From NCBI GenBank assembly GCA_958295855.1, contig OY282383.1:4382481-4446480 (forward strand): a stretch of DNA of 64,000 nt, in the 5' to 3' direction. Below the pieces are notes generated by a model. That model ran no database searches and was not told the origin of the DNA. It worked only from the letters and a program-made list of their open reading frames with translations. Within the stretch, counting starts at the first letter, position 1; each line of letters begins with the position of its first letter. Source of the stretch: an uncultured Poribacteria bacterium (lineage in GTDB: Bacteria; Poribacteria; WGA-4E; WGA-3G). The translations under genes were made by a program, and so were the position numbers. Below are positions 25,555-35,300 of this stretch, piece after piece.

Positions 25555-26229
25555 ATGAAATACGGGATAATTTTGCTGCTGGTTATACTGACAGCATTTT
25601 TCTGTGGCATTGCGACATCTGGTGCTGAGGTTGAGATTGCACTTGAAGCCGAGTTAGCACAAGAGGTTGTAGAGCCGATGATTATTGCGGACGATAAAAA
25701 CGCATCCGATGGAAAGTTTATCTGGATGGAGGGTGAGCCCGTAGTCGGTGGTGGCGGTGCAGGCCACGCGGATTTTATCATCAATATTCCGGAGCCCGGG
25801 GAGTACGCGCTGTGGGGCCATGTCATCGCGTGGGATGGCAACAGCGATTCGTTTTGGGTGACGTGGCAACCCGCCGACCCGGACGAGGATGCGCAAGCCA
25901 CCCAGAATACCGAGTTCCGCTGGAGTGTTGCCCACGGTGCCGCTTGGCACTGGGACCGCATCAATCACTGGCTAGATGCCGGCACCTTCGAACGGGAATG
26001 GAAGTTCAATAAAGCGGGCGAGACGTTCCTGCGTATCGGTGTGCGCGAAGATGCTACAATGGTAGACGCAATTTTCGTGACGACTAACGTAAAAGCCACG
26101 GCACCGGACCAGGCAAACGTTCGTCTACCAACCGATAATGACCGGAAGATACAGCTTGAAGGGCTCGCGGTGGATGCCAACGGGAAAGCGGCAACCACCT
26201 GGGGTTTCCTAAAACAGGCGTATAGGTGA
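25555..26229 (+). CDS. Secreted CBM-like protein, paralogue of the preceding gene
   Basis: 224 residues with signal peptide MKYGIILLLVILTAFFCGIATSGAE and a strong ribosome-binding site (AAAGGAGGA 6 bp before the ATG). The same fold and motifs as the gene before it: EAELAQEVVEPMII, GKFIWMEGEPVVGGGG, PEPGEYALWGHV and FLRIGVREDATMVDAIFV. The central 33 residues (DGNSDSFWVTWQPADPDEDA onwards) are identical in the two proteins, and the DNA there differs at only a few sites, whereas the flanks have diverged. This suggests recent gene conversion or strong selection on the binding face. The C-terminus ends NGKAATTWGFLKQAYR, the shared tail. It is probably co-transcribed with the upstream paralogue. 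Confidence 0.82.
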   Translation: MKYGIILLLVILTAFFCGIATSGAEVEIALEAELAQEVVEPMIIADDKNASDGKFIWMEGEPVVGGGGAGHADFIINIPEPGEYALWGHVIAWDGNSDSFWVTWQPADPDEDAQATQNTEFRWSVAHGAAWHWDRINHWLDAGTFEREWKFNKAGETFLRIGVREDATMVDAIFVTTNVKATAPDQANVRLPTDNDRKIQLEGLAVDANGKAATTWGFLKQAYR

Positions 26230-26701
26230 GAAAAGGCGAAAAAGCAGAAGGTTGGAAGCGTGGCAGAGCGTTCCTTTCCCCCATACTTCCACCCTTCCCT
26301 CTTTTCTTCCACCCAGCCCGCCAACCAAGCCACGTTATCGAATCTGGCGGCGCGTCATCAAGGAAAAAGGCTTTCAGCGTCTGCTTCTGAATAAAACGGT
26401 TGTTCCGAAATAGATAGCCTTGTTCCCCGTAGCAGTGCACGCGCCCCCGGTCAAATCCACGTTCAAACTGAATCACGCGTTCAGGCGGGCCGAGTTGGTG
26501 CTGCAATGTCTCCACTGCCCGCTTATCGCGCTCGACGAACGAGTGCGTCAGGTAGGCAAGCCCCGAAAGAATTCCAACAAGGACAAGTTTTCCTTTGAAT
26601 TTGGGCGTAGCTTGCAAGCCTATATTGAGCCCTGCCGAAAGGCTCTCCGCCGGTGAATTCAAATTCCAAATTAAGGTTGCAATGAGGGTAATGCGGAGCA
26701 T
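26084..26701 (-). CDS. Small hypothetical membrane-anchored protein with repeat-derived C-terminus
   Basis: The open frame gives 205 residues, but only about the first 125 (26330-26701) look genuine. They contain a short N-terminal hydrophobic stretch, a transmembrane-like segment KLVLVGILSGLAYLTHSF, and a charged domain RDKRAVETLQHQLGPPERVIQFERGFDRGRVHCYGEQGYLFRNN split here for length. After that the frame runs through a P4 purine/pyrimidine repeat (26230-26335) and then antisense to the end of the CBM-like gene for 146 bp, which is unlikely to be selected coding sequence. The original stop was probably lost when the repeat inserted. The family is not recognised. Expression is uncertain. 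Confidence 0.45.
   Translation of the reverse strand: MLRITLIATLIWNLNSPAESLSAGLNIGLQATPKFKGKLVLVGILSGLAYLTHSFVERDKRAVETLQHQLGPPERVIQFERGFDRGRVHCYGEQGYLFRNNRFIQKQTLKAFFLDDAPPDSITWLGWRAGWKKRGKGGSMGERNALPRFQPSAFSPFLTYTPVLGNPRWLPLSRWHPPRALQAVSSGHYRLVDERLPGPVPWLLR
26230..26335. repeat. P4 repeat (purine-rich arm / pyrimidine-rich arm)
   Basis: GGTTGGAAGCGTGGCAGAGCG, a centre, then ACTTCCACCCTTCCCTC forms an imperfect palindrome of purine-rich and pyrimidine-rich arms. Related copies: 42271-42312, 49555-49665 and 51911-52056. Confidence 0.65.
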
Positions 26702-26755
26702 TTTTTGTTTCGATTATGGAAATTTTGACAAAAATTTGACATTCGTGTATTAACC

Positions 26756-26784
26756 TTGACAAAAAGATGAATTAAGGGTATCCT
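26756..26784 (+). promoter_or_regulatory. Near-consensus sigma70 promoter of nadA
   Basis: TTGACA (26756-26761), a 17-bp spacer, TATCCT (26779-26784). It is 66 bp upstream of the nadA start. Two further TTGACA words at 26725 and 26736 could be alternative -35 boxes or part of an operator. Confidence 0.65.
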
Positions 26785-26849
26785 AATTTGAACGAATGAA
26801 AAAGACTCGCTAACAAGTTGATTAGCGATGCACCTGGAGCGTGATTAGC

Positions 26850-27977
26850 ATGCCTAAAGGAAACCATGCCCAACAACATAATCAGAGTACAGATGTCTTG
26901 AATGCCACGACAGAACTCAGCCTTGAGGACGTTAAGCAGGAGTTGTATAACCGGCATCATCCGAGTTTAACATTTCTGGATATAGAAGCCCATGCCAAAA
27001 CTATTTGGAAGATACGTACACTGAAGCAAAAGCATAATGTTGTGATGCTAGGCCATAACTATATGGAACCTCTAGTTTTTGGATTGTCCGAAAGAGATGA
27101 GCAGGGCGATTCATTAGGGTTGAGTATGTATGCCGCAAAGGCAGAAGCACCCTATCTTATCTTTAACGGTGTACCGTTTATGGCAGAAACCGCGAAAATT
27201 CTGAGTCCGGACAAAACGGTGTTAGTTGCGGATAAGACGGCTGGATGTTCGCTCGCCGATAACTTCGGTGCGGAAGATGTTAAGGAGTTGAAAGCCCTGT
27301 ATCCTGGTGCGCCTGTCATGATTTATGTCAACAGTTATGCAGATGCGAAAGCAGAATCGGATATTTGTTGCACGTCTGCGAATGCTGCGCACATCGCAAA
27401 GTCTATGCCGGGGGATACGCTGATTTTTGTGCCCGATATCTTCTTCGCACAGAATTTGGAAGAAGAATTGAAGGGCGAAAAAACGGTTGTTTACCCGGGT
27501 AAAAACAACACGGCGCGCGGCGCGGTCTGCGAAGTTCATGAAAGATTCACGCTCGCCGACCTGCTTGCGGTGCGTGAATCGTTTGAGATTCCAAAAGGGC
27601 ATCCGCATCGCCAACTATACGCCCATTGGGAATGCCGTCCGAATGTGCTACAAGAAGCAGATTTTTACGGCAGTACCAGTCAGATTATGAAGGATATTGC
27701 CGAGCGGGTTGCCGATAACGGGTTAGAGCGCGCCTTTGTTGCCTCAGAGTGTGAATTAACCTCCAATCTGGCACAAGAATTTCCAAATGTTCAATTCTGG
27801 ACAGCGTGCTCGGTTCGCTGTTCACACATGGCGAAGGTGAGTCTGAGCAAAATCGCGAACATCTTGGAAGCCATCGACAGGAATGAAGAGCTCGGGGAAT
27901 ATGAGGTTACGTTGCCCGCTGAAGTTATTGACAAAGCCCGTTCGCCCATTGAGCGGATGCTCGAAGCGAGTGTGTAG
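26850..27977 (+). CDS. nadA: Quinolinate synthase NadA
   Basis: 375 residues from ATG 26850, preferred because GGAG lies 10 bp upstream; GTG 26841 is only 3 bp from that site. NadA condenses iminoaspartate with dihydroxyacetone phosphate to quinolinate in de novo NAD synthesis, using a [4Fe-4S] cluster. The three cluster cysteines are in the expected contexts: KTAGCSLADNF, YAHWECRPNV and TACSVRCSHMAKV. The substrate-binding VVMLGHNYMEP near the N-terminus and FVPDIFFAQNLEEEL are also typical. It is longer at the N-terminus than some NadA proteins. It has its own promoter and is followed by a bidirectional hairpin. nadB and nadC are not in the window. Confidence 0.95.
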   Translation: MPKGNHAQQHNQSTDVLNATTELSLEDVKQELYNRHHPSLTFLDIEAHAKTIWKIRTLKQKHNVVMLGHNYMEPLVFGLSERDEQGDSLGLSMYAAKAEAPYLIFNGVPFMAETAKILSPDKTVLVADKTAGCSLADNFGAEDVKELKALYPGAPVMIYVNSYADAKAESDICCTSANAAHIAKSMPGDTLIFVPDIFFAQNLEEELKGEKTVVYPGKNNTARGAVCEVHERFTLADLLAVRESFEIPKGHPHRQLYAHWECRPNVLQEADFYGSTSQIMKDIAERVADNGLERAFVASECELTSNLAQEFPNVQFWTACSVRCSHMAKVSLSKIANILEAIDRNEELGEYEVTLPAEVIDKARSPIERMLEASV

Positions 27978-27989
27978 TAGTGTTCAGTG

Positions 27990-28038
27990 TTCAGTTAAAG
28001 AGGGTTCTGATGCGAATCAGCACCCTCTTTCAACTGAA
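27990..28038. terminator. Large inverted repeat between convergent nadA and the PorV-like gene
   Basis: TTCAGTT-AAAGAGGGT-(t)CTGAT-gcg-AATCAG-(c)ACCCTCTTT-c-AACTGAA is an almost perfect 49-bp palindrome with A- and T-runs on its arms, so it could terminate both genes. It also matches the P6 repeat at 24711-24812. Confidence 0.65.
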
Positions 28039-28043
28039 AACGA

Positions 28044-29018
28044 TTAGAACCGTGTGATAACAGAGATGCGATGCGCATTGCCGACATAAGCATCAGGGAC
28101 AAAAGCGTAATCAAATTGGAAGTCCACATTGGCTAATGCATCTCGACCGCTGCGTCGTACACCGATGCCGAGTGCCAATCCATCGCTTGGATTCTGGTTC
28201 AAACCGATGCGGTAGCCGAGTCGTGCTGCGATGACATCGTAAAACCACCGCTCCACACCGATGTGAAAACTAGGCTTTGCATCAATAAGCGGCAAGTTGG
28301 CATCTGCCACGTACGTCCAAAGTGCCTTCCTTTCACCTTCCGGTACATCTGTCACCGATTGTGTCCAAGTTCTATAAGCAAGCCCTGCGCGGAGTAGCAT
28401 CGGCAGGGTTTCGCCGCCGTCTAAAACACCGGCATTTTGCACGGCAACCCCGATGCCGAGCCGATTCCCAATCAGCTGAAAAATTACGCCGATATCCGCC
28501 GCGACGCCATAAGCGTTCTGGATGTCCAGTTGTTGGGAAATAAACTTGGCAGTGCCGCCGATGGACATGCCTGTCCCGAGTGGGTAGGCAACGGATAAAC
28601 CTGTGGCGAAACCGCCAGCGGTTACGGTGCTATCCGGTTCTTCTGTGGGTCCCACTCTACGTTCAATTTCTGTAAAACTGCCGAGGAAACTCGCCCCCCA
28701 CACTAGCCGATGCGCCCGTTGGGCGTACCCAATGGATTGATTGTTAATGTCCGCGAACGAGAAGTGTTGCATTGCAGTGAGCTCCCGGTCGTGGACAGCG
28801 GTTAACCCTGCCGGATTCCAGAAGATGGTGTTAATGTCGTTAGCAAGTCCTGCGAACGCACCCCCCATGCCGACCGGTCGGCTTCCCCCCTCAATTTTGA
28901 GAAAAGCTGCCCCGGCAGTGCCTGCGCTGTCATGAATATCAACTGCCCAACTGGGCCCCAAACTGTGTGGGATAATGAGAAATGCCACTACAATTACAAC
29001 TGCGCTTTTGGGCATCAT
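28044..29018 (-). CDS. PorV/PorQ-type outer-membrane beta-barrel protein
   Basis: 324 residues with signal peptide MMPKSAVVIVVAFLIIPHSLGPSWA. The start of the mature protein, TAGAAFLKIEGGSRPVGMGGAF then GLANDINTIFWNPAGLTAV, is the hallmark of the PorV/PorQ/UPF0164 family. A FadL-like barrel of 14 or so strands follows, ending with the aromatic RISVITRF. In Bacteroidota PorV is the outer-membrane shuttle of type IX secretion that receives substrates by their C-terminal domain. Here the gene directly follows, on the same strand, a giant secreted protein whose C-terminus resembles such a domain. No other type IX genes are in the window, so the role is inferred. ATG start; an AAAAGGAGATAG ribosome-binding site lies just upstream. 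Confidence 0.85.
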   Translation of the reverse strand: MMPKSAVVIVVAFLIIPHSLGPSWAVDIHDSAGTAGAAFLKIEGGSRPVGMGGAFAGLANDINTIFWNPAGLTAVHDRELTAMQHFSFADINNQSIGYAQRAHRLVWGASFLGSFTEIERRVGPTEEPDSTVTAGGFATGLSVAYPLGTGMSIGGTAKFISQQLDIQNAYGVAADIGVIFQLIGNRLGIGVAVQNAGVLDGGETLPMLLRAGLAYRTWTQSVTDVPEGERKALWTYVADANLPLIDAKPSFHIGVERWFYDVIAARLGYRIGLNQNPSDGLALGIGVRRSGRDALANVDFQFDYAFVPDAYVGNAHRISVITRF

Positions 29019-29051
29019 CTATCTCCTTTTTTATCGTAAAATCTAAAAATA

Positions 29052-29350
29052 TCTGGGCAGGCACAAGGCCTGCCGCTACAAACACAACAGGTTTCACTGC
29101 GTTTAACCGAACCTACGCGCTTGTCAGCACGGTTGGAATGCACGTCGCATAAGTAAGAAATAAAAAAACTGTTTGCTGGGCAGGCACAAGGCACTGCCCC
29201 TACATCATACGTTTCTCAGGGAAGGGCAGGCACAAGGCGCTGCCCCTACATCATACGTTTCTCAGGGAAGGGCAGGCACAAGGCGCTGCCCCTACATCAT
29301 ACGTTTCTCAGGGAAGGACAGGCACAAGGCTCGGTTTCCCCTACATCATG
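29052..29350. repeat. P3 repeats including four tandem 46-bp units
   Basis: A single P3 copy lies at 29052-29078 and a P5 copy at 29131-29167. From 29177 the unit GGGCAGGCACAAGGCGCTGC-CCCTACATCATACGTTTCTCAGGGAA is repeated head to tail about four times with a 46-bp period, the last degenerate. No spacers vary between copies, so it is not a CRISPR array. Each unit contains a small hairpin GGGCAG...CTGCCC. Confidence 0.85.
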
Positions 29351-29366
29351 CAACAGAGCAAAAAGC

Positions 29367-32300
29367 TTAGTCAACGACAAGCACCTTGCCGACAGCACTG
29401 GTGCTATTTCCTGTGGCATTGACTGCTTCTAAGCGGAAGACATAGATTCCCCGTGCGACAGGGGTGCCGGCCTGGTTTTCCAAATTCCATTTAATCAGCT
29501 GGTCGTTCCGCTGTCCGGAGACGACATCCGGATACGTCTGCGAGAGCACTATGTCGCCACCCCAGTCATAGATGCTCAAGGTGAGTTCGACCGTTTCGCC
29601 AAGCGGTACGTTGACATCAAAGGAGAAAAAGGCAACATCGCCTTTTGAGAGGCGTAGCGGATTTGGCCATCCAAACGTTGCGCCGCGGAACGTGAGGGAA
29701 ACGGACATGGTGTATTCGCCAATGTCGTAAACGGCGTAATTTCCTGCGTTGTCGGTGACACGGACATCCAAGTCATATTCACCGGAGCGGGAAGGGAGGA
29801 AATCAACCGACCAGCGGCTCCAGGGTTCTTCTTCCGCGTTGCTATCATCTGTAGCGGGTACGGGATCTATTGGCTGGCGATCCGGGCCTTCGCCAACGAT
29901 TTCGACGAGCCAGACTCCGGATGCTTGTATCTGTCCGTCTCCCACCGTGCCTGCCGGGTCAGCGGCTGTGCCTTCTAAGGGCAGTGCCTCATCGGTTAAT
30001 TCTGTTGCGCCGCCATCGCTGGTTACTGTGGCAGTAGGCGCAGTCGTCTCATAAAGAAATTCGGTTGTGATAGAATCCGTTGGGGCGAATCCAAGCAGTT
30101 CGGAGTCGTTTCCGATGCTGATGACCGTAACCTGATAAAGCCCTTGGGCTGTGAGTCCATCCGATTTGAAAAGGAGGGTGTCCACCCCGTTTTGCTGCGT
30201 GTTACCGGAGATTTCGGTGCCATCTGAATTTCTGACAACAATTCTTGACTGTGCGAGGTTGACACCTAAGCCTGTATCAAAGATATTTGCTTGGATGGCA
30301 ACACCGCCGGTCGTAGCAACCGCGGTTGGGTAATCCGTTGCATTGATATCAACAAGCAAGGGTGCATCATTGATAAGCAACGTGCTGGCATCAATCATCG
30401 GTGGGCTGGTGTCGTAGGTAAACACCCTTTGATAGGGTTCATCGCCGTTCCCTGCGCGGTCCTTCGGGACAACGGTAATTCGGTATTCGCCATCGGCGGA
30501 ACCGTTGTCTGCAAGGGGTACAGTGAGTCGGAAAGTGAGATTGCCTTGGCTATCGTCATCAACTCGCCCTGCGATTTCAGTTGCGTCCGGCGAGAGCCGT
30601 TCGAAGGTTAGCCACTCTTCATCAAGATTCTCCCAATCGATGCCGGATTGATTATCGGTGAGGTTCACGCGAATCTCGATCAGCGAATTATTCACCTCCG
30701 GTTGTGCAACGACAAGGTGAATTGCTTCATCCGGTTCAATTTCCGGTGCCTGCGTGTCATAGACGAAGGACAATCGTTGCACCGCGCCTTGCCGGCCGGA
30801 AGCACTGATTGGGGTAAACTCGATCGTATAGGTGTCATCTTCGGACCCGTCTGTCGCAAGCGGCCGAACGAGGTTATAGATTAACCTGTCAGACTCTCGC
30901 TGTTGCTGCCCGGCGATGACCTGATTCGCGGCGTTTAGCAACCGGAGAGTTGACAAGTGGTTCTCGTCATCTGTTTCCAGCGTGACTTCTATCCGCTCAA
31001 TTTCTTCATTCGTAAAGGCTTCGTCCTCTGGTGCTGTACTGGGGGATGTAGAAACGATGGCAGGCAAGCGTCTGGACAGCAGGAAGCTGCGTTCAAAGAC
31101 GGTTGCGTTCCCGTTACCTGCCCGGTCAACGGCTTGCACGCGGATGATGTATCGTCCATCCTCAACGAGCTGATTCGTATTAAGAATGAGCTGTGTTGTA
31201 CCGTTACTAACAAGTTCGCCTGATATTTCAGATCCATTTTCCCCCGCCGCCCCTGGGCCGATCAAAGTCACCGTAGTTGTTGTCCAGTCTATTCCGCTGC
31301 CCCCTTCATCGCTGAGGTTTACCTGTACCTGTGTTATGTCTTCGGTGCTCAAGGCACCGTCAGCAGGTACTGTGCTCACAAGGCTTGGTGCTTGCGTATC
31401 ATAGACAATGAGGTGTTCAGCATTGAACGTATTTCCGGCTTTGTCGGACAACTCAACAACAACGGTGTATTCTCCATCCATACTGCCATCAAGCGGTAAG
31501 GGCTGATTAAGCGTGAGAAAGAGCTGTGTCTCGGCATCGTCAGTGAGTTGCGCCGGAACCAAACTGCCACTTGCATCGCGGAGGCTAACTTTCTGATCTT
31601 CCAAATCGAGTTCTGCTCCCTGCCCACCCTGGGGCCCGGCATCAGCGACAGTGAAGTGAAGTTGTGTTAAACTCTGGCTGATATATGAGACAGGTTGACT
31701 TAAATCGATTAGTTCCGCAGAAGTTATCTCTGGCGCTTGTGTATCATAAACAAACTCACGATAAACAGTACTGCCTCGCCGTCCAGCTTTATCAACAGGT
31801 ATGACGTATACGCTGTACCGTCCATCCGTAGTGCCATCAGATGTAAGCCCTCTCGGTTCCCAAACGAGCAGATCTGTCCCATTGGAACCTGTTGCACCGG
31901 GAACGATTGTGGTCTCACCGTACTCTGTCACCGTGATACGAGACGCTTCACTCCCGAAGGCTAACCCTGTCTCTGTTGGGTCAAGGAGGATAGCAGCTAT
32001 GTGCATATTGCTTGCGTTGACGTAAACTACATCGCCGGTTTGTTCACCGATAATAACAGAGCTAACACTCGGCAGGGGTATATCTAAAACGAACCGGTAA
32101 TTAACGGCCCCTGATGCGACATTGCCGGCTATATCTTGCGGTGTGACAGACAGCGTATACGAACCAATCTGAGTCAATTCAAGGAAACTCACAGTAATCT
32201 GAGATGCGCCATCATCTTGTAAGGTGAGCGGAATCTCCGATTCAACAGGCGCGCCTGATTCATCAGTTCCGCCAGATGCATCTGGCCCCATTAATATAAC

Positions 32301-35300
32301 TTCGGTATTGGCGAAGTCAATCCGCGTCTCCTCTTCAAATTGAAGCGTGATGGTGCTGAGACTCTCAGAAATCTCGGTAATCCGCTGCGGTTCAAGCACC
32401 ACTGGCTGTTCGGTGCCTACCATGACGGAGGAAATCCGAGGCACTTGCGAGTCATAAATGAAGGTGTGTTCCGAATCCAAACGATTGCCGGCTTTGTCAA
32501 CAAGGCCTAACCGAACGGTATATTCGCCATCAGCACTGCCATCTTGCGCAAAAGGGGAAGAAAGCGTCAGATAGAACGTGGATGCTGTGTCGTTCTGTGA
32601 GTGTGTCACGGTTGCGGGCACAACACTCCCCGTTGCATCTAGCAACGCAATCGTTTGCGTCAGGGTATTTACCCCGCTTTGCGGGGAAGATACCATCTCC
32701 AAAGCGACATCCGCAGGCCCCACATCTTCAACGGTAAAAACAAACTGGCGCACATCCCCACTGACATAAGACACAGGGGCACTCAATGTCAACGGAGAGG
32801 CAGACGTTAGCTGTGGACTCTCCGTATCATAGATAAACTGACGATACACCACAGTGCCTTGCCTACCGGCTTTATCAACGGGGGTGACAGCAACGGTATA
32901 ACGTCCATCAGCACTCCCATCCGTGGGAAGAGATACGGGTTCCCATATCAACCCATCCGTGCCGTTTGGGCGAGCCTGCCCCGGCACAGCAGCCCCTGAA
33001 GCATTTGTCACCACGATGCTTGAACCGCCTTCACCTAAAAGTAAGCCGGTGCCGGTTGCGTCAACGAAGGTGGCATTTATCCGCACATTGCGCGCATTGA
33101 CGTATTGTATTTGCCCCTGCAGGGCAGGCACGAGACCTGCCCCTACAGCGACATCGCCGGTTTGTTCCCCAATAAGAACAGCACTCACACTCGGTAGGGG
33201 TATATCTAAAACGAACCGGTAATTAACGGCCCCTGATGCGACATTGCCGGCTATATCTTGCGCGGTCACAGACAGTGTATACATTCCAACCTGACGCAAC
33301 GCTTGGAAACTCGCAGTGAGCATACTCATCCCATTATCTGCCAAGAGGAGCGGAATGGCAGCCTCATCCGGCCCCATCAACGTCAGACTCGTATTGGCAA
33401 AATCAACGCGTGTTGCATCTTCAAAGGCGAGGGTGAGACGATTTATCGATGCTGAAATATCAGCAATCTCCCCCGGCACCAGTTCCCACCCTCCCGATGG
33501 AAGAGCAGGTTCGGTGTTTGCCATGACAGAGGAGAGCCGAGGCACTTGCGAGTCATAAATGAAGGTGTGTTCCGAATCCAAACGATTGCCGGCTTTGTCA
33601 ACAATGCCTAACCGAACGGTATATTCGCCATCAGCACTGCCATCTTGTGCAAACGCGGAAGAAAGCGTCAGATAGAACGTTGATACTGCTGTATCAACGT
33701 TTTGGTGTGTCACGGTTGCGGGTACAACACTCCCCGTTGCATCTAGCAACGCAATCGTTTGCGTCAGGGTATTTACCCCGCTTTGCGGGGAAGATACCAT
33801 CTCCAAAGCGACATCCGCAGGCCCAACATCTTCAACGGTAAAAACAAACTGGCGCACATCCCCACGCAAATAAGACACAGGCGCATTCAATGTCAACGGA
33901 GAGGCAGACGTTAGCTGCGGTGCCTCTGTATCAAGAAGAAATGAGTAACGAACAGCCCCTTGTGCAACATTACCGGCTATATCCTGAGGTGTCACAGACA
34001 AGGTATACAAACCGTCTTGTGTCAATTCGACAAAACGGACAGTGAGTTGCGTGAGACTATCGGAGGAAACGTTGAGTGGAATCTCGGTTTCACCCGGACC
34101 GATTAACGCAACCGTGGTATTGGCAAAATCCATTCGCGTCGCCTCTTCAAATTGAAGCGTGATGGTGCTCTTCGTCAATTGGGTTTCTGCTCCGATTTTT
34201 CCGTTGTCAAAATCGGGTTTCTTATTAGAAGGGGCTGAGATCAGGGTAATTCGCTGCTGTTCGAGCAGGACTGGCGGTTCGGTGTTTAACAGCACGGAGG
34301 ACACTAACGGTACTTGCGAGTCATAAATGAAGGTGTGTTCCGAATCCAAACGATTGCCGGCTTTGTCAACAATGCCTAACCGAACGGTATATTCGCCATC
34401 GGCACTGCCATCTTGTGCAAAAGGGGCAGAAAGCGTTAGATAGAACGTTGATGCTGTGTCGTTCTGTGAGTGTGTCACGGTTGCGGGCACAACACTCCCT
34501 GTTGCATTGCGCAACGCAATCGTTTGCGTCAGGGTATTTACCCCGCTTTGCGGGGAAGATACCATCTCCAAAGCGACATCCGCAGGCCCAACATCTTCAA
34601 CGGTAAACATAAACTGGCGCACATCCCCACTGACATAAGACACAGGCACATTCAATGTCAACGGAGAGGCAGACGTTAGCTGCGGACTCTCCGTATCATA
34701 GATAAACTGACGATACACTACATCGCCTTGCCTACCGGCTTTATCAACAGGGGTGACAGCAACGGTATATCTGCCATCAGCACTTCCATCCGTGGGAAGA
34801 GATACGGGTTCCCATATCAACCCATCCGTGCCGTTTGGGCTCGTCTGCCCCGGCACAGCAGCCCCTGAAGCATTTGTCACCACGATGCTTGAACCACCTT
34901 CACCGAACAGTAAGCCGGTGCCGGTTGCGTCAACGAGGGTGGCACTTATCCGCGCATTGCGCGCATTGACGTATTGTATTGGTGCCTCTTGAGCCACATC
35001 CCCGGTTTGTTCACCAATAAGAACAGCACTCACACTCGGGAGGGCTATATTTAGCGCGAACTGGTAACGAACAGCACCCGAGGCGACATTGCCGGCGACA
35101 TCTTGCGCGGTCACAGACAGCGTATATATCCCAACCTGACGCAACGCTTGGAAACTCGCAGTGAGCGTACTCGTGCCATTATCTGCCAAGAGGAGCGGAA
35201 TGGCAGCCTCATCTGGCCCCATCAACGTCAGACTCGTATTGGCAAAATCAACGCGTGTTGCATCTTCAAAGGCGAGGGTGAGACGATTTATCGATGCTGA

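Larger units (their letters stand above)
32664..34563 (-). repeat. P1 palindromes inserted in frame in the giant gene (3 copies: 32664, 33768, 34533)
   Basis: Copies at 32664-32694, 33768-33798 and 34533-34563 each encode SSPQSGVNTL within ALEMVSSPQSGVNTLTQTIAL. The paralogous units read ALEEQTISL, so about 36 bp (12 codons) were added without breaking the frame. One insertion followed by segmental duplication explains the three copies. Confidence 0.85.

Noticed and set aside
29177..29350. CRISPR-like array of 46-bp units
   Set aside because: The units are head-to-tail with no variable spacers, and no cas genes are nearby. It is a tandem P3 repeat.
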